Shown here piece by piece: positions 40,731 to 51,484 of a stretch of DNA of 64,000 bases; within the stretch, counting starts at the first letter, position 1; every line of letters starts with the position of its first letter. The notes under the pieces were generated by a model. That model was not told the DNA's origin. It was given only the letters and a program-made list of their open reading frames with translations, and did no database searches. Where the stretch lies: contig OZ038388.1 in the NCBI GenBank assembly GCA_964036045.1, positions 9,400,223 to 9,464,222 of the forward strand, read 5' to 3'. Origin of the DNA: Eutreptiella sp. 'Long Island Sound 2002'. Lineage: Eukaryota; Euglenozoa; Euglenophyceae; Eutreptiales; Eutreptiaceae. The position numbers were made by a program, and so were the translations under genes.

Positions 40731-43700
40731 ATGGCTGATGCAGAAGCAATATGCCGTGGGATACTGAACATAGTGACGGTTCCAGAGCAGTGGACATGTT
40801 TCCAGACAGACTCCTTTAACTACTTTGTTGAATCAGGCATACAACGCGTCTTCAATGATTTGCGCGATATTGTGTATGTTGATCGGCGCCAGGATGCACT
40901 GGGTACCCATTTATGCATCAAAATGCACAATGCAAAGGTCAATCCGCCCAAACGTGGGCAGGAGCATGCCCATTGCCACATGCAATCATTGGTCGATGAA
41001 CTGCAATGTGACATCCTCATGAACATCGGCGATGGGTCAGAGAGCAACGTCATGCAGACCAAAATCAAAAATCATGTCATTGGTATACTGCCAGTAATGG
41101 TTGGGAGTAAATTGGCACCTGACGGTCCAACGCATTTGCCACTTAAGGGCCATTTCATCATAAACGGACGGGACAAAGTCTTGGTGGCACAGCAGCGGGT
41201 CATCAACAATCATGCACTGCTTTACAAGATCGCATCAGCGTCCGATTGTGTGCAGCATATATGCGAGGTGCGGAGTACCATATGTGACGCTACACGTGTC
41301 CCATTGATCCTCTTTGTCAAAATGAATATGCGCAACCATCAACCCTCACCCATCACCGTCAGTGTACCTTTCTTTCGGAACGAGGTCCCATTGATGTACA
41401 TGTTTTTGGCACTGGGTTGTTGCAACATCAACCAAATTCTGAAATAGATTCACACTGCGGTCAGAAATATGCAGCTGCATATTGATGTGGACCACCTCTT
41501 ACTCCCATCTGCATTGGATGGTCCAGTGCTTATGCATTCCGATGATGGCACAGCGTCTGAGCAATGGACCCGCCAACTTGTGATCGACATGTGCAGATTC
41601 ATGCAGTCCAACACCCTCAGCCCCATGCGCTGTACCATTGAACATATCACTGCTAATGTCCTGCCACATTTACACGAACACGGTCTTAAAGCCGAGTATT
41701 TGGCGTACATGACGGCGTTGGTCCTGAGCGGCGCAGGTGGGTATGCCAAACATCTTACCCATCGTGACTCACAGATCAACAAGCGCATCGAAATGCCCCA
41801 TGTCCCTCTGATGCAGCAGCTGCGTGCATGTCTGTTGAAACAGCGCAATAACTTGGAGCGGAATGTTGCAAAGGGCATGAGTGACAATAAGCAAAGTCTC
41901 TGGAAATGAGTCCACGATTGGCATGCAGATCCACAGCTGCAGGAGTCAAATGACATTTGTGATCGCCTGCTCAGTATGATTCACACACACAACATGACCC
42001 GGCAAATGATGAGTGCGATGCTCACCGGCAACAGGGTCACACATGCCTCCATTGCTCAATCTATGCATTATCAGAATAACAGCCGGACGGGTGCTGTTCA
42101 GTTGTTGCAAAAATACAATTTGACTGGCAGTATTTCGCATTTAAGGCGTATCAACACGCCACCTGAAAAGATGGGACGGGCAAGTAAACCCCGTCGGCTG
42201 CATCCCTCAACTATGGGGTTTTTATGCCCAGTTGAGACTCCGGAGGGTCCCATTTGTGGACTACTGTGCAGTGTTGCCCTCGGTGCTACTATCTGCCTGG
42301 ATCCGTCTGTGGAGCAGAAAGCAACGGCACTGCAGCATGTGAAGGAAGTACTCGCCGATCTGCCGTGTCCACTACACAGCGACACTGTTGCACCATATGT
42401 ATTCTTTGACGGCGTGCCCATTGGCCGTGTGCTGCATGTGCAAGATGCATTGCGGTTATGCAGAACGGTCTCCAAAATCTGAATGCATCCACCGTCCACC
42501 CATGGATATGTGCGATCACTCTTATTTGGTGTGCATCTTACATCAGGCATTGCGTATGATGGATGTTTGCACGTACAGATCGATAGCGGACGGCTGGTAC
42601 GAGCAGTCCCAGCTTTCAACAATGGCAAACTTGGTTTCGATGCTCCACCTGTCGAACCTGCTGACATTTTGACTGCACTGACCAATGGCGCACTCATTGT
42701 TATTGACCCATTGATGCAAGAGGATATGCATATTGCATTACACCCGGAACAACATGTGGACAATGCAGATGCCTGTGAAATACATCTGCAATCCATGCTC
42801 GGACTTGCCTCCAGCCTCATCCCACGCATTGAGTGTAATCAATCCCCACGAAATACGTACCAGACAGCAATGACTAAGCAGTCCGTTTGTCCCCGGCTTG
42901 GACGTCATGAAATCGTTGATAGTACACATTTCCTAATACATGCAGAGGAACCATTGCTGCAGTCCAATTTGAATGCTGGTGTCCTTACAATGAATGGACA
43001 CAATGTGCTGATTGCAGTGTCATCTTATAGTGGATGTAATCAGATTGATGCAATTGTGATGAGTCAAACAGCAGTTGACAATGGCGTATTCAGTACGTAT
43101 CACGAAAGAGCTGGTCGATTTGACTTGCAAAACGATGAACAGATGTGCATTACCCAGACGTCATTCGATATCCAGGCACGTCTCATGTTGCACAGCATCA
43201 CCGGCATAGTCAATTGTTCAAATCATGTAAATCACGGTGACCCACTCATGGCCTTTATCAGAAGTGATGGACGTGTGCATTTTCGTCTATTGCATCAGGA
43301 GGGGAGTGCAGGTTACGTGCAACAGGTCGACATACTATTTGGACAGCATTCCTTCATACAAGATTTTTGCTGCTTCCAAACACACCAATACATTTACAAT
43401 GGTCACAAATTGACAGACCAGGTATCGGGTGCATCTTTGCAGTATCTGTATGCTACAAACCCATGCAATGGGAAGACCTCATCATCACTCACCGTATAGA
43501 TTCGAATTGGATCGGTCCGCAGACCCCAGATTGGCGACAAATTCGCCTCCAGGCACGGCCAGAAGGGTAAAATTGGTCCACTGTTGCAGTGTCACAACAT
43601 GCCATTCACTGATAAGGGGGAATTTCTGGACATCCTGTTCAATGCACATGGCATGCCTTCTCGCATGACAATCGGACAACTCTGGGAGCATTTGCTGTCC

Positions 43701-44274
43701 AAATGAAATCTCGAACATACCGGTAGCAAGCCCATACCCGGCCGGTGTTTTGACAGACGAGACACAAAGTGGCTGTACAAAATTTTCAAAAAGTCGGATC
43801 ACGAGGCACTGTACAGTGGCGTCAGTGGTCAGTTCCTAGGCATATGTAGCGTTGGTATTGCTTTTTATTTGCGTTTGAAACACATGACACGAGACAAGAT
43901 GCATGCACGCGCAAATGGCCCTGTTACACAGCTCGTCTGTTAACCCACTGACGGCCGTGCCCGTGGCGGTGGGCTCTGTTATGGTGAAATGGAACGGGAT
44001 GCGGCAGTTGCACATGGGTGTATGTCGTTCCTATATGAGCGTTTGTTATGGAAATCAGATGCGTATTGCATTACAGTGTGTCCTCTCTGTGGGTCGCACC
44101 CACTGGGCCCCATTTCCTGGATGAATAGCCCAGATAAAGGGGGTGGGTTTGTGCCCACATGCAGATCCAAAAACGTTAAGCACCGTGTATCGCACAGTTG
44201 TGCCATATTCTTTTAAATTACTAATACAGGACGCAGCAGCTGTTGGCATCAAAATGACATTTGGTTGTGTCTAA
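40731..44274 (+). pseudogene. rpb2: RNA polymerase second-largest subunit (Rpb2-like), copy 1, broken
   Basis: One frame covers nearly the whole subunit (~1180 codons). It shows 'HLPLKGHFIINGRDKVLV' (protrusion/lobe), 'GFLCPVETPEGPICG' (fork), '[15 protein letters not shown]' at 43533 and '[16 protein letters not shown]' (hybrid-binding/active-site region), 'YGEMERDAAVAHG' and the C-terminal anchor 'VPYSFKLLIQDA'. Six in-frame stops break it: TAG 41445, TGA 41907, TGA 42480, TAG 43497, TGA 43704, TAA 43941. One frameshift lies near 44.18 kb. The zinc ribbon shows CPLC and one later Cys, with the fourth apparently missing. ATG 40731 is preferred as the start, 17 bp after the previous stop. Confidence 0.9.
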
Positions 44275-44481
44275 TCATTCAATGGATTGCAGTATCTCGC
44301 GCAATCCCACATTACCCGTTGCACAGCCACGAGAATATGTGGGCAGATTGCTTATCGCAACATTGTACGGGACGCGAATGAGTGTTACTCCGTGTTCTAC
44401 ACGCATGTCGTCTTTGAGTTTATCCACCAACCTTCTGTAGTGGAAGTGATCACAAGAATTCTTAGCCCACGCAAACTGCAC
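44275..44481 (-). pseudogene. C-terminal fragment of a virus-type endonuclease-like protein
   Basis: A 68-codon minus-strand segment contains 'LVDKLKDDMRVEHGVTLIRV' followed by Pro-Tyr. This resembles the D-x-x-K...G-I-x-L-I-R-I-P-Y end of restriction-like nuclease or zinc-ribbon proteins common in large DNA viruses. It is convergent with rpb2 and abuts its stop. The N-terminal part is not identifiable upstream (the region becomes T- and A-rich), so it is likely a remnant. Confidence 0.4.
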
Positions 44482-44792
44482 CCCCCTTTGGAAGAGGAGG
44501 ACCTAAAAAATGACCGCCTGAAAAACTTTTTTTTTTGGACATTTGCAACACACATGACCACCGGAAGGATTCAATTTTACCCAATTTGCTGCTTTTTTCC
44601 ACTTCTTGTTTTTTTAAAAAAACTATTATTTTGTCGGATTTGAAGGGTGTGTTTTACAAATCTTGTCGTTTTTGTATTTCAAAACCCAACTGGTGTGTGC
44701 CTGTTCGGGAGCTCATTTTCAAAAATGACATTCTGCAGGTCTCCAGTTGCACCTATGTTTGTCATGCGAAATAAATTGTTTTTTTATGTCCC

Positions 44793-44818
44793 TGAGTGCG
44801 CGAGGCCTCGCGCACTCA
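44793..44818. repeat. Perfect 26-bp palindrome
   Basis: The core GCGCGAGGCCTCGCGC extends symmetrically to TGAGT...ACTCA. It could form a 13-bp stem. It lies between convergent rpb2 and the minus-strand gene at 45.0 kb, a position suited to a transcript-end hairpin. Confidence 0.8.
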
Positions 44819-44954
44819 AGGTCATGGAGACAATTGTGTACAGAAGGCAACAAGAACAAGACAGGAAGCGCACAATATACAAACACTGAAAGAAAAGCTC
44901 GGCAAAAATGTACAAGCCCTTAAGGGCATATAATTGCATTCGCGTCGAAGGCGA

Positions 44955-44974
44955 GTGCGCGAGGCCTCGCGCAC
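44955..44974. repeat. Second copy of the GC palindrome (20 bp, perfect)
   Basis: It has the same GTGCGCGAGG / CCTCGCGCAC arms as at 44793. It lies just beyond the donor-like AAGTAAGC at the end of the minus-strand gene. Confidence 0.8.
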
Positions 44975-45018
44975 ACATGACTGCAAAAACCAGGAGAAAC
45001 ACTTGGGTTAATGGTGGC

Positions 45019-45554
45019 TTACTTGTTCTTCGGTCCAGCAACCTTAGACAACCTTGAACCCAGGCTTCTTGCCACCGCACTTGTCCCACTTGGAGAGGCA
45101 ACGGTACCACGGGACGGCTGGGCACCAGAACGCGAGGGCGGCTTGAACTCTGCACTAGCGGTGACAGCAGTCTTCGCTTCCTTCTTCGGCTGTTCCTTAC
45201 CAGATGCGGGGCTTGCATCGAAGTGAGCGGCGGCTGCCCGCTTGCGCTTCTGCTGGGTCTCCAGTACTTGCTCCGGATCCTCTTTTATCCTCCTCCTCGT
45301 CGGTATCATCGTCGTCTGATTCCGTGGGCTTGTCCGATTCCTTCTCTTTTCCTGTTGCCTGCTTCTTGCTACTCGAGGTGGTTCCCTATTCGGCTGCAGT
45401 ACCCTGAGTTGGTATAACTTTGGCAGTCTTCTTCACCTTGGCTTGCATTGGCACGGTACGTGCGAGCGCGACAGGCTCGGTGACGTCAGTAGGGGTCTCA
45501 GTCACGACATCTTCCTGGACGGCCTCTGCGGCATGCAGCTGCTGGTGCCCTTCA
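45019..45554 (-). pseudogene. C-terminal part of the Lys/Ser-rich virus-type gene, separated by insertions
   Basis: The minus-strand segment encodes an acidic then basic tail ending 'SRLSKVAGPKNK'. Its upstream end (45554-45360) repeats 61122-60928, where the same gene continues toward its N-terminus. A TAG occurs in the repeated part of this copy. The GC-rich element and the LTR retrotransposon separate the two parts by 15 kb. The tail is Lys/Ser/Pro/Ala-rich like a disordered nucleic-acid-binding or nuclear-localisation tail. The stop overlaps a donor-like GTAAGC, so another intron may follow. Confidence 0.55.
45360..45554. repeat. 195-bp direct repeat, left copy
   Basis: It matches 60928-61122 with roughly 90% identity by eye, and both belong to the same minus-strand gene. 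Left and right copies abut the GC-rich element precisely, as in a long target-site duplication. Confidence 0.75.
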
Positions 45555-46023
45555 GTAAGTAGTAAGTAAGGGCGGCCGCGTCCGCAGCCTCATCTGACAT
45601 CTCCTTGTTTGTTTTACATGGTGGCCGCCTCTGGCGGGAAGGAGAGCTCTCCACCATCAGTTCCCCTGGCGACCCCTGTCTCACCTCACGGCCGAGAACT
45701 TCAACCAGGTTCCCTTGGGGGATGACCGGCGGTAGGCTCCCTTCAGTCGCTGCCCTCACAGTTTCAGCTCCTTCCGGTCATCCTTTGAAGGATCCCCCGG
45801 CCTTCCCCCCCTAGCACAGCCTTTTGGGCGCCTGCAGGCGGGTTTCCTGTGGATAGCCCTCGCCGACAGCGGAGCATTTCTCTCTGTCAACCACATTCCA
45901 CCACTCCCCATCCCTCACGGGTTGGAGTACCCACTCGCCTCCCGGATGCACTTCGGTGTCGTCCATCCACTGCTGGAGGCCAGGGGGCGACCCTCTCCAC
46001 GTTCCCCTTGGTCCCGCTCACGC
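45555..46023 (-). mobile_element. GC-rich non-LTR-like element, 3' part
   Basis: It starts at 45555 with GTAAGTAGTAAGTAAG, which on the minus strand is a (CTTA)n-type tail. It is cut at 46023 by the LTR retrotransposon and resumes at 59227. No complete ORF is visible. The architecture parallels the element at 19963-23417. Confidence 0.6.
46020..46023. repeat. LTR-retrotransposon target duplication (ACGC), left
   Basis: ACGC precedes the left LTR and recurs at 59223-59226 after the right LTR. This 4-bp duplication is consistent with Ty3/Gypsy integrases, which give 4-6 bp. Confidence 0.75.
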
Positions 46024-48379
46024 TGAAGCCGGTTCGGACCCCCGTGGCCATCTTGGGGTCACTTTGGGTCTGTATCTATGTGCCGGCAAGCCGCCATTGG
46101 CTGATATAATACTCTCCCATCCACCTGACCTAACCCGATGTGATAGTGTGATAGGTTTGGCCATTCCGGCTATGAGCGGCCATATTCAGTACCGAGGCGC
46201 CCCCAGCGGAGATTTATATATCGGAATATCAGGAACCAACAGGGTTTTATTATCATAATGTTTCCGTAATTTTTCAGCCTTTCGTTCTGATGGTCAATGT
46301 ATCGGCGACTGTCAGTTGGCTCGCGATTTTGCGTTAACCGATTGGTTAACTGTTATTTCCAGATATTTTGGCGGAAACCCCGATGAAGGGTCAGATTTCA
46401 TCAGTAAAGGGTTCTTTGCTTCCGCAATTTTCTAAATATGCACTCGAAATGTTATTCTGAATTTTTCGCGATGTCGAAATCGGATCTTCGACTTCGACAT
46501 CGCCGCACTTGATTTGGTCTTCTTCGAGTGGTCATACTCTTTTCCCTATGTCCGAATCAGGTTTCCCTTATACTTGCCACCCATTTGACTTGAAGATATA
46601 AGGGAAACAAAAGTGAATCGTGGGACCACTTTGAAGGGCCATATCCACGCGCGAGTGTGAGGAGAGAGAATAAGAAAGGTTGGGTTGCAAGCGCCTCAGT
46701 CTCAACTTAATTTAGGTAGGATCATCCGCCTTTGGTGTGTACACATGCCCGGTATAGCACGGGATAATGGTCAAGAGGGTATAAAGTGATATATAACCCT
46801 TGGATCGTGCAACCGAATATTTCAATGCGACTTTCGAGTGTACCGCATGAGTGTTGGGGTTGCATAGATACTTTCCTTGGGTTCCCACGTATTTTTAACG
46901 TGAAGTTATGTCCATGGAGGGGCATGGCATACCATGGTGGGAGCCACTTTTGAGGGTATGTGTTATATGTATGGTATGTGCTTCGATATGATCACGCCCA
47001 TGTTATATATCTTCGTGTGGCCGAAGAGATGGGGAGCCACACGTGACAAGGGCTTTGCCCATGTCCCAATTGTGGAATTCAAAGCGCTAGACTAAGTCTA
47101 CCGCATATGTATTGCTCATGGTATGTTTGGCAAGGAGATCCATGAGTGCACTCCCATTTTCATGGGGCATGTAGATACGAGTGGCGAAGGTATATCCATG
47201 CGCCTGATCGGGGAGCCAAGTGGGGGAATTGTTCGCAAATGGTTCCAATCATTTGTGTATTGAACCATGAGCGGATATCAAGGGTGAGCATAGAGATATA
47301 CTATCATGAAAACTTTGTATGTGGACATATTTTCATGTTTTTGACCTCATTTTATGCTCATTTTTGTGTTCTATGTGCTCAACTGGTCGGCTAACAGTAG
47401 ACTGCCTAGAGATCTGTGAACCCTGGTATTTTGCTTCTGTGTTGGCATATACTTCAGTGTTGCACCTCACCACATGCCGGATCACGGGGTCACATTGGCT
47501 TGGCACACGAGGCCCCAGAAAATTAGGTCTCAAACTCATGGGCTGACTTGTAAAGCATGCCATGTACATAACCGGAGAGGTTTCGGAGCCAATGATTAAA
47601 TATTCTTGGGCGTGGACCTTTGGTCTACATCACCCTTGTATCTTACTTTCCGGTTTGACACATGCATGGAGCATTTGGATATTTGCCGTATGCATTTTTG
47701 AGTATATAATTGACTTTTGGGCATAATGGTGTGATTTGCCTGAGTTTGCCATGTTGTGAGGTCAACATCATGGGGCAGTTCTCCAAGCCCAATCGACTCC
47801 AAGTCCAGCCAAGGTTATGTCGGGGTAGGGCATGGTCCTGAGTGCCACTCTAGGCCATGACACACCACCTCCCCGATTGGGCTAGGATTTAGAGGCTTGG
47901 GAGTAGACCCTAATTTCCGGGTTTGTGTATTGACTTTTGACACATGGCATTCAGTCATCTCATTTGACCTGGTTCGGGGCAATATGTTGGTGAGTCAGGG
48001 GAGGGTCTTGAGTCCAGGGAATGAGGGGTTTATGGCTGTGAATGTGTACGTATACCCCTGTCCCCAACCTTGCTTTATTTGTGTTTATATGCCAATTTCA
48101 GGGCTTTCCTCTTGGTGCAATTCTTGTACATGCCCGCCACCGTGAGACGACCGGTGAGCTGAACGGAAGCCCGCAGCCCGTATTGGATTGTGAATTGGGC
48201 TATTGCTGTATTTGTGGGATCTGGTTGCTGTTCAGGGTTGAAGGAGGATTTTTTTTTCTATATTTTTGGATTTTGGACCCTGGAATTTGAGGAATGCAAT
48301 CGTTGATCCGGAGTAAATCAGGAGGGGTAACAGGCGGAAGGGGCACAGCGGGGGCCGGTCCTGGTAGGGACCTTCTTTA
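46024..48379 (+). repeat. Left LTR (2356 bp)
   Basis: It begins TGAAGCCGGTTCGG and ends ACCTTCTTTA, matching 56865-59222. The terminus is TG...TA rather than TG...CA in both copies. A TATATAT box lies at 46215, followed by an AT-rich region. Confidence 0.95.
46215..46221 (+). promoter_or_regulatory. Candidate TATA box in the LTR
   Basis: TATATAT lies about 190 bp into the LTR and is preserved in the right LTR near 57056. It is the only strong TATA-like box seen in the LTR start. The transcription start is not known. Confidence 0.35.
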
Positions 48380-48391
48380 TGGTAGCAGAGG
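48380..48391 (+). other. Primer binding site for tRNA-iMet
   Basis: TGGTAGCAGAGG follows the LTR with no spacer. It is complementary to the 12-nt 3' end of an initiator Met tRNA ending CCTCTGCTACCA. Land-plant initiator tRNAs usually give TGGTATCAGAGC instead. Confidence 0.8.
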
Positions 48392-48599
48392 CTTACCTGC
48401 TGCCCCTACCTACCGCCGACCCGGGGACTTGGGCCCCTATGAGCCCTGCCCAAGTACGCCCCGGGTGCGTATTGTGGACTCGGTGGAGACCACGCCGGAG
48501 ATTAGAGCCATAGAAGAACCGAGACGTTCAAGACCATGGCGAACTCCGGAAGTTGAAGCCCGAAGAGAAGTACGACATTCGGGAAGAGGAGGACGTCAC

Positions 48600-51191
48600 A
48601 TGGAGGACCTGGTCTCCATGTGTGAGCGTTGCTGCCGAAAGGCATGCAACCTCCGCTCCGCCGCGGAGGACTCTGACGAGCCCTGCCATTCAGGCAGCAG
48701 TGGAGGACGGGCCCGGCGCTACCGGAAGCGCGGGTCACGCAAGTCCGCGGCAAGGGACGCCGGGGCTATGGATACGGACCCCAGCCCGGTCAGGCTGTGG
48801 GAATCCGAGGGGCACTCCGAGGGCTATCGGACAGCCTATGAGCCACCCTCGGAGTCGGCGGAGATGTCCGCGCCGACCGCCAGGGCGCATACGGCCCCAG
48901 AGCCCGCCCTGAAGCACGACGCCCAGGGCTTGGAGAGGCCAGCCAGGGTCCGGACGGCACCTGTGCCCCGGTACACGGGACCAGAGACGGACGCCATAGG
49001 CGATACGCCCATGGGCGATGAGTCTGAGGCGCCGGGAACCGCGGGATGCGCTGGATCAGGCGGAAAGCACGCCGCGTGCCACTTTGAGCACGTGTCCTTC
49101 CTTATGGGCAAGTACCCGAAGATGGGGATGGACGTCATCGTGCACCGCCTCGACAGCCTGGACAAACCGAAGGACGGCCTAGAGACGGACGTCGCCGGGA
49201 TCCTGGATGACCAGTCGGCCGCGGAGAAAGACATGGAGGAGCTGCGAGCGGAACGGGACCGGTACCGGGAGAATCTGGAGCTGGCCCTGGAGAAGCAGCA
49301 GCGAGTGGTGGACAGCCTCCTCCACCTGGTGGGGGACATGTCGGGACGCCTGAAAAGGCTAGAGGAGCCACAGCCCCTCGCCTCGGGTCCGGAGCTCCCG
49401 GCAAAGCCGGCAGCGGCAGAGCTGGTGGAGCGGGTGAAGACCCTCAGGAGCGCCATGGATAAACCCATGGGCGGCCCTGCAGAGGCACCATACGCGCCTC
49501 CGCGTGTTGACCCGGGTGCGCTGCCGTTTGTTCCCATGTTCAGCGAATCCACAATGCTCGAGGAACACACGGCACCGGCTGGGTCCATGCGGGAAGGGCA
49601 CGTAGCCACGGACCCGAGGAGCCTGACGGTACAGATGTCCCATGCCGCCCAGGATCTACCGGTCACGACGAATGTGGTAGTCTATGCGGAAGAGGAGATC
49701 CAGATCCAGAACCAGACTATGCAGGGGCGAACCATGGGAAGCGCCGACAAACATGGTCGAGGCCATCCAAGCGGAAACCTGTGGGCGAAGAACCCCAGTA
49801 CGGGGATATGGACGGCCGATGGAGCAAGTCCTTCCCGCATTCCAAACCCCATGAGTTCAGGCCCAACTGGACCGCACTCCATGGAGGAGAGGGATGTACG
49901 GGGAGTGTACTCACCCCCCCCGGCCACAGGTGGTATCCGTCTCGGTGGAGTGGTGGCTGGGGACGTCGGAGACGCCATCAGGATTGACGACCTCAGGGGA
50001 ATTAAAATCCCCTACTACGATGGCAACCCCTCCAACCTGGATGACTTCATCCTGGACTGGGAGGACTTCGCCGAGGGGGTCGTCGGCGGGATGCGGGGAG
50101 CGCCGCGGGACAAGTGGGTATGCCGGACATTCCCACACCGGTTGGCGCAGGACCTGAAGGAGGAGCTGCGGGATCAGATCCGGGAAGGATTGATCCGTAC
50201 GGAGCAGGCCTGCCTCCAGTGGTTGGAGGATGAGGAGCGGGTGGACGCTCCGGACCAGAAGCTGGAGGACTAGTGGTCCATCCTGCTGCCGCTGGACCGC
50301 CGTGAGTTGCGGGTCCGGGAGTGGAACCGGTATCTGCGGAAGTACCGCAGATGCCTCAAGCTGGTGGAGGACTGGAACGAGGCCAGCGAGATCCGCCACC
50401 TCCTGAAGGACGTCCTCCCCGGCCAATGGAAGAGGCGAGTGGAGGACGAGGAGAAGAAGCGAGCGAAGAAGCGCGTGGCGGTGAGGATTATGGCGGCTGA
50501 GGATACCCATGCGGGTATCATGGAGTTCTTCAGGAGGAACCTTGGCGAGCCCAACAGGATGTTGGGACTGAAGAACGCCGTGGACGTGGAGGTATTTGGA
50601 GACTCCATGGGGCAAAGGTTGCTGCGCCTCAACAACGTGGAGTGGAGGCGCGGGGAGCCGCTGAGGATGCAGGTCATTCTCGCCCGCATGAGCCTGGACG
50701 AGATCGTGCAGTACATCACGGTGGAGTTGAAGCTCAATGCGAAGAACGAGGCCCACGTGCAGGATCCACATGGTCATGGACAACGAGGCCACCGAGAAGA
50801 CCGGCATCATCAGGAGATCCAGGAGGACACGGGCAACTCCGCGGAGGATGGTAGTGGAAGTGGCCAAGACCACTGGTCCCGGGAGGATCACGAGGAGGCC
50901 CATTTTTTCGCGTTTGTGGCGCACAACGTGAGGAACAACTGGCAGGATCGGTCCAGATGGAGCCGGGTGGGACCAAGGGGCAAAGAGCCAAGGAGGATCC
51001 GGAACCCACCGCTCTCGTTCCGAGAGTACAGGTCTCAGCACGACGGGTGCTGGGTCTGTTATGGCAAGGAAAACAACCATGCACACGACCACCGTCAGTG
51101 CAAGGTGTATGAGGCGGACAAGAAGGCCTACTTCGCCGCCCACCCCGAGAAGAAGCCCAAGGAGCAGCGGATTTCCGATTGGAAAGCGTAG
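48600..51191 (+). pseudogene. gag: Retrotransposon gag (capsid and zinc knuckle), one TAG
   Basis: The frame is open from the LTR. Met 48600 is the first in-frame Met after the PBS. The N-terminal half is low-complexity. A coiled coil follows ('EELRAERDRYRENLELALEK', 'VVDSLLHLVGDMSGRLKRLE'), then a capsid-like region ('IKIPYYDGNPSNLDDFILDW'). A TAG at 50271-50273 interrupts it, and the same frame continues ('VREWNRYLRKYRRCLKLVED') to a CCHC-type knuckle, C-x2-C-x8-H-x4-C, in 'CWVCYGKENNHAHDHRQC'. It stops at TAG 51189. It would form the intracellular particle and bind element RNA. Confidence 0.75.
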
Positions 51192-51484
51192 GGCGGAGAC
51201 GGGGGAAAAGGCCAAGGCAAAGGCCAAGGAAAAGGCGGAGGAAGAGGCTATGGTGGTGGACCTGGCCAAGACCGACGAGTGAGGTCGATCGAGGAGGTTG
51301 CTGAGGACATGTTGAGGACGTTGGAGGAACTCAAAGCCCAGCAAAGTGGAGGACAAAGTCCTGGCGGATCGCAGCCGGAAGGGGCTGCGGGAAGCCAAGT
51401 CTAGAGGAGCCCCCCGGGGAGTGGGACCTCGAGGTCTCTCCTCCGAAAATCAGTGGAATTCCAGAGAAAGCGAAGGCACATCGG

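Larger units (their letters stand above)
18247..45018. other. Endogenous mirusvirus-like element (decayed, interrupted)
   Basis: This is a block of densely packed genes on both strands with short intergenic gaps and TG/CA-rich composition unlike the GC-rich flanks. Recognised members are the rpb1 C-terminal half, rpb2, a terminase nuclease and a tyrosine recombinase. A terminase of the herpesvirus/tailed-phage lineage beside eukaryotic-type RNA polymerase genes is the combination known from mirusviruses. Many genes carry in-frame TGA codons. The block is interrupted by the GC-rich element at 19963-23417. Further virus-derived sequence lies at 45019-45554 and 60928-64000. No capsid, portal or DNA polymerase gene was recognised by eye. 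Confidence 0.75.
44482..45018. other. Non-coding stretch with T/A runs and two GC palindromes
   Basis: I see no credible gene. It contains long T-runs (near 44528 and 44780), an AT hairpin-like GTTTTTTTAAAAAAAC near 44610, an AATAAA at about 44770 downstream of rpb2, and two near-identical palindromes described separately. Confidence 0.5.

Noticed and set aside
41445-43943. Alternative genetic code with UGA, UAG and UAA all read as sense
   Set aside because: TGG is used normally for Trp, TGA is too rare to be its partner, and one TAG is a sense codon in the other rpb2 copy. Mutational decay explains the pattern with fewer assumptions, though UGA recoding is not fully excluded.
44784-45218. 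144-codon minus-strand frame at 45 kb
   Set aside because: It runs out of frame with the gene tail at 45019-45309 and through palindromes and AT-rich DNA. Its composition is not protein-like.
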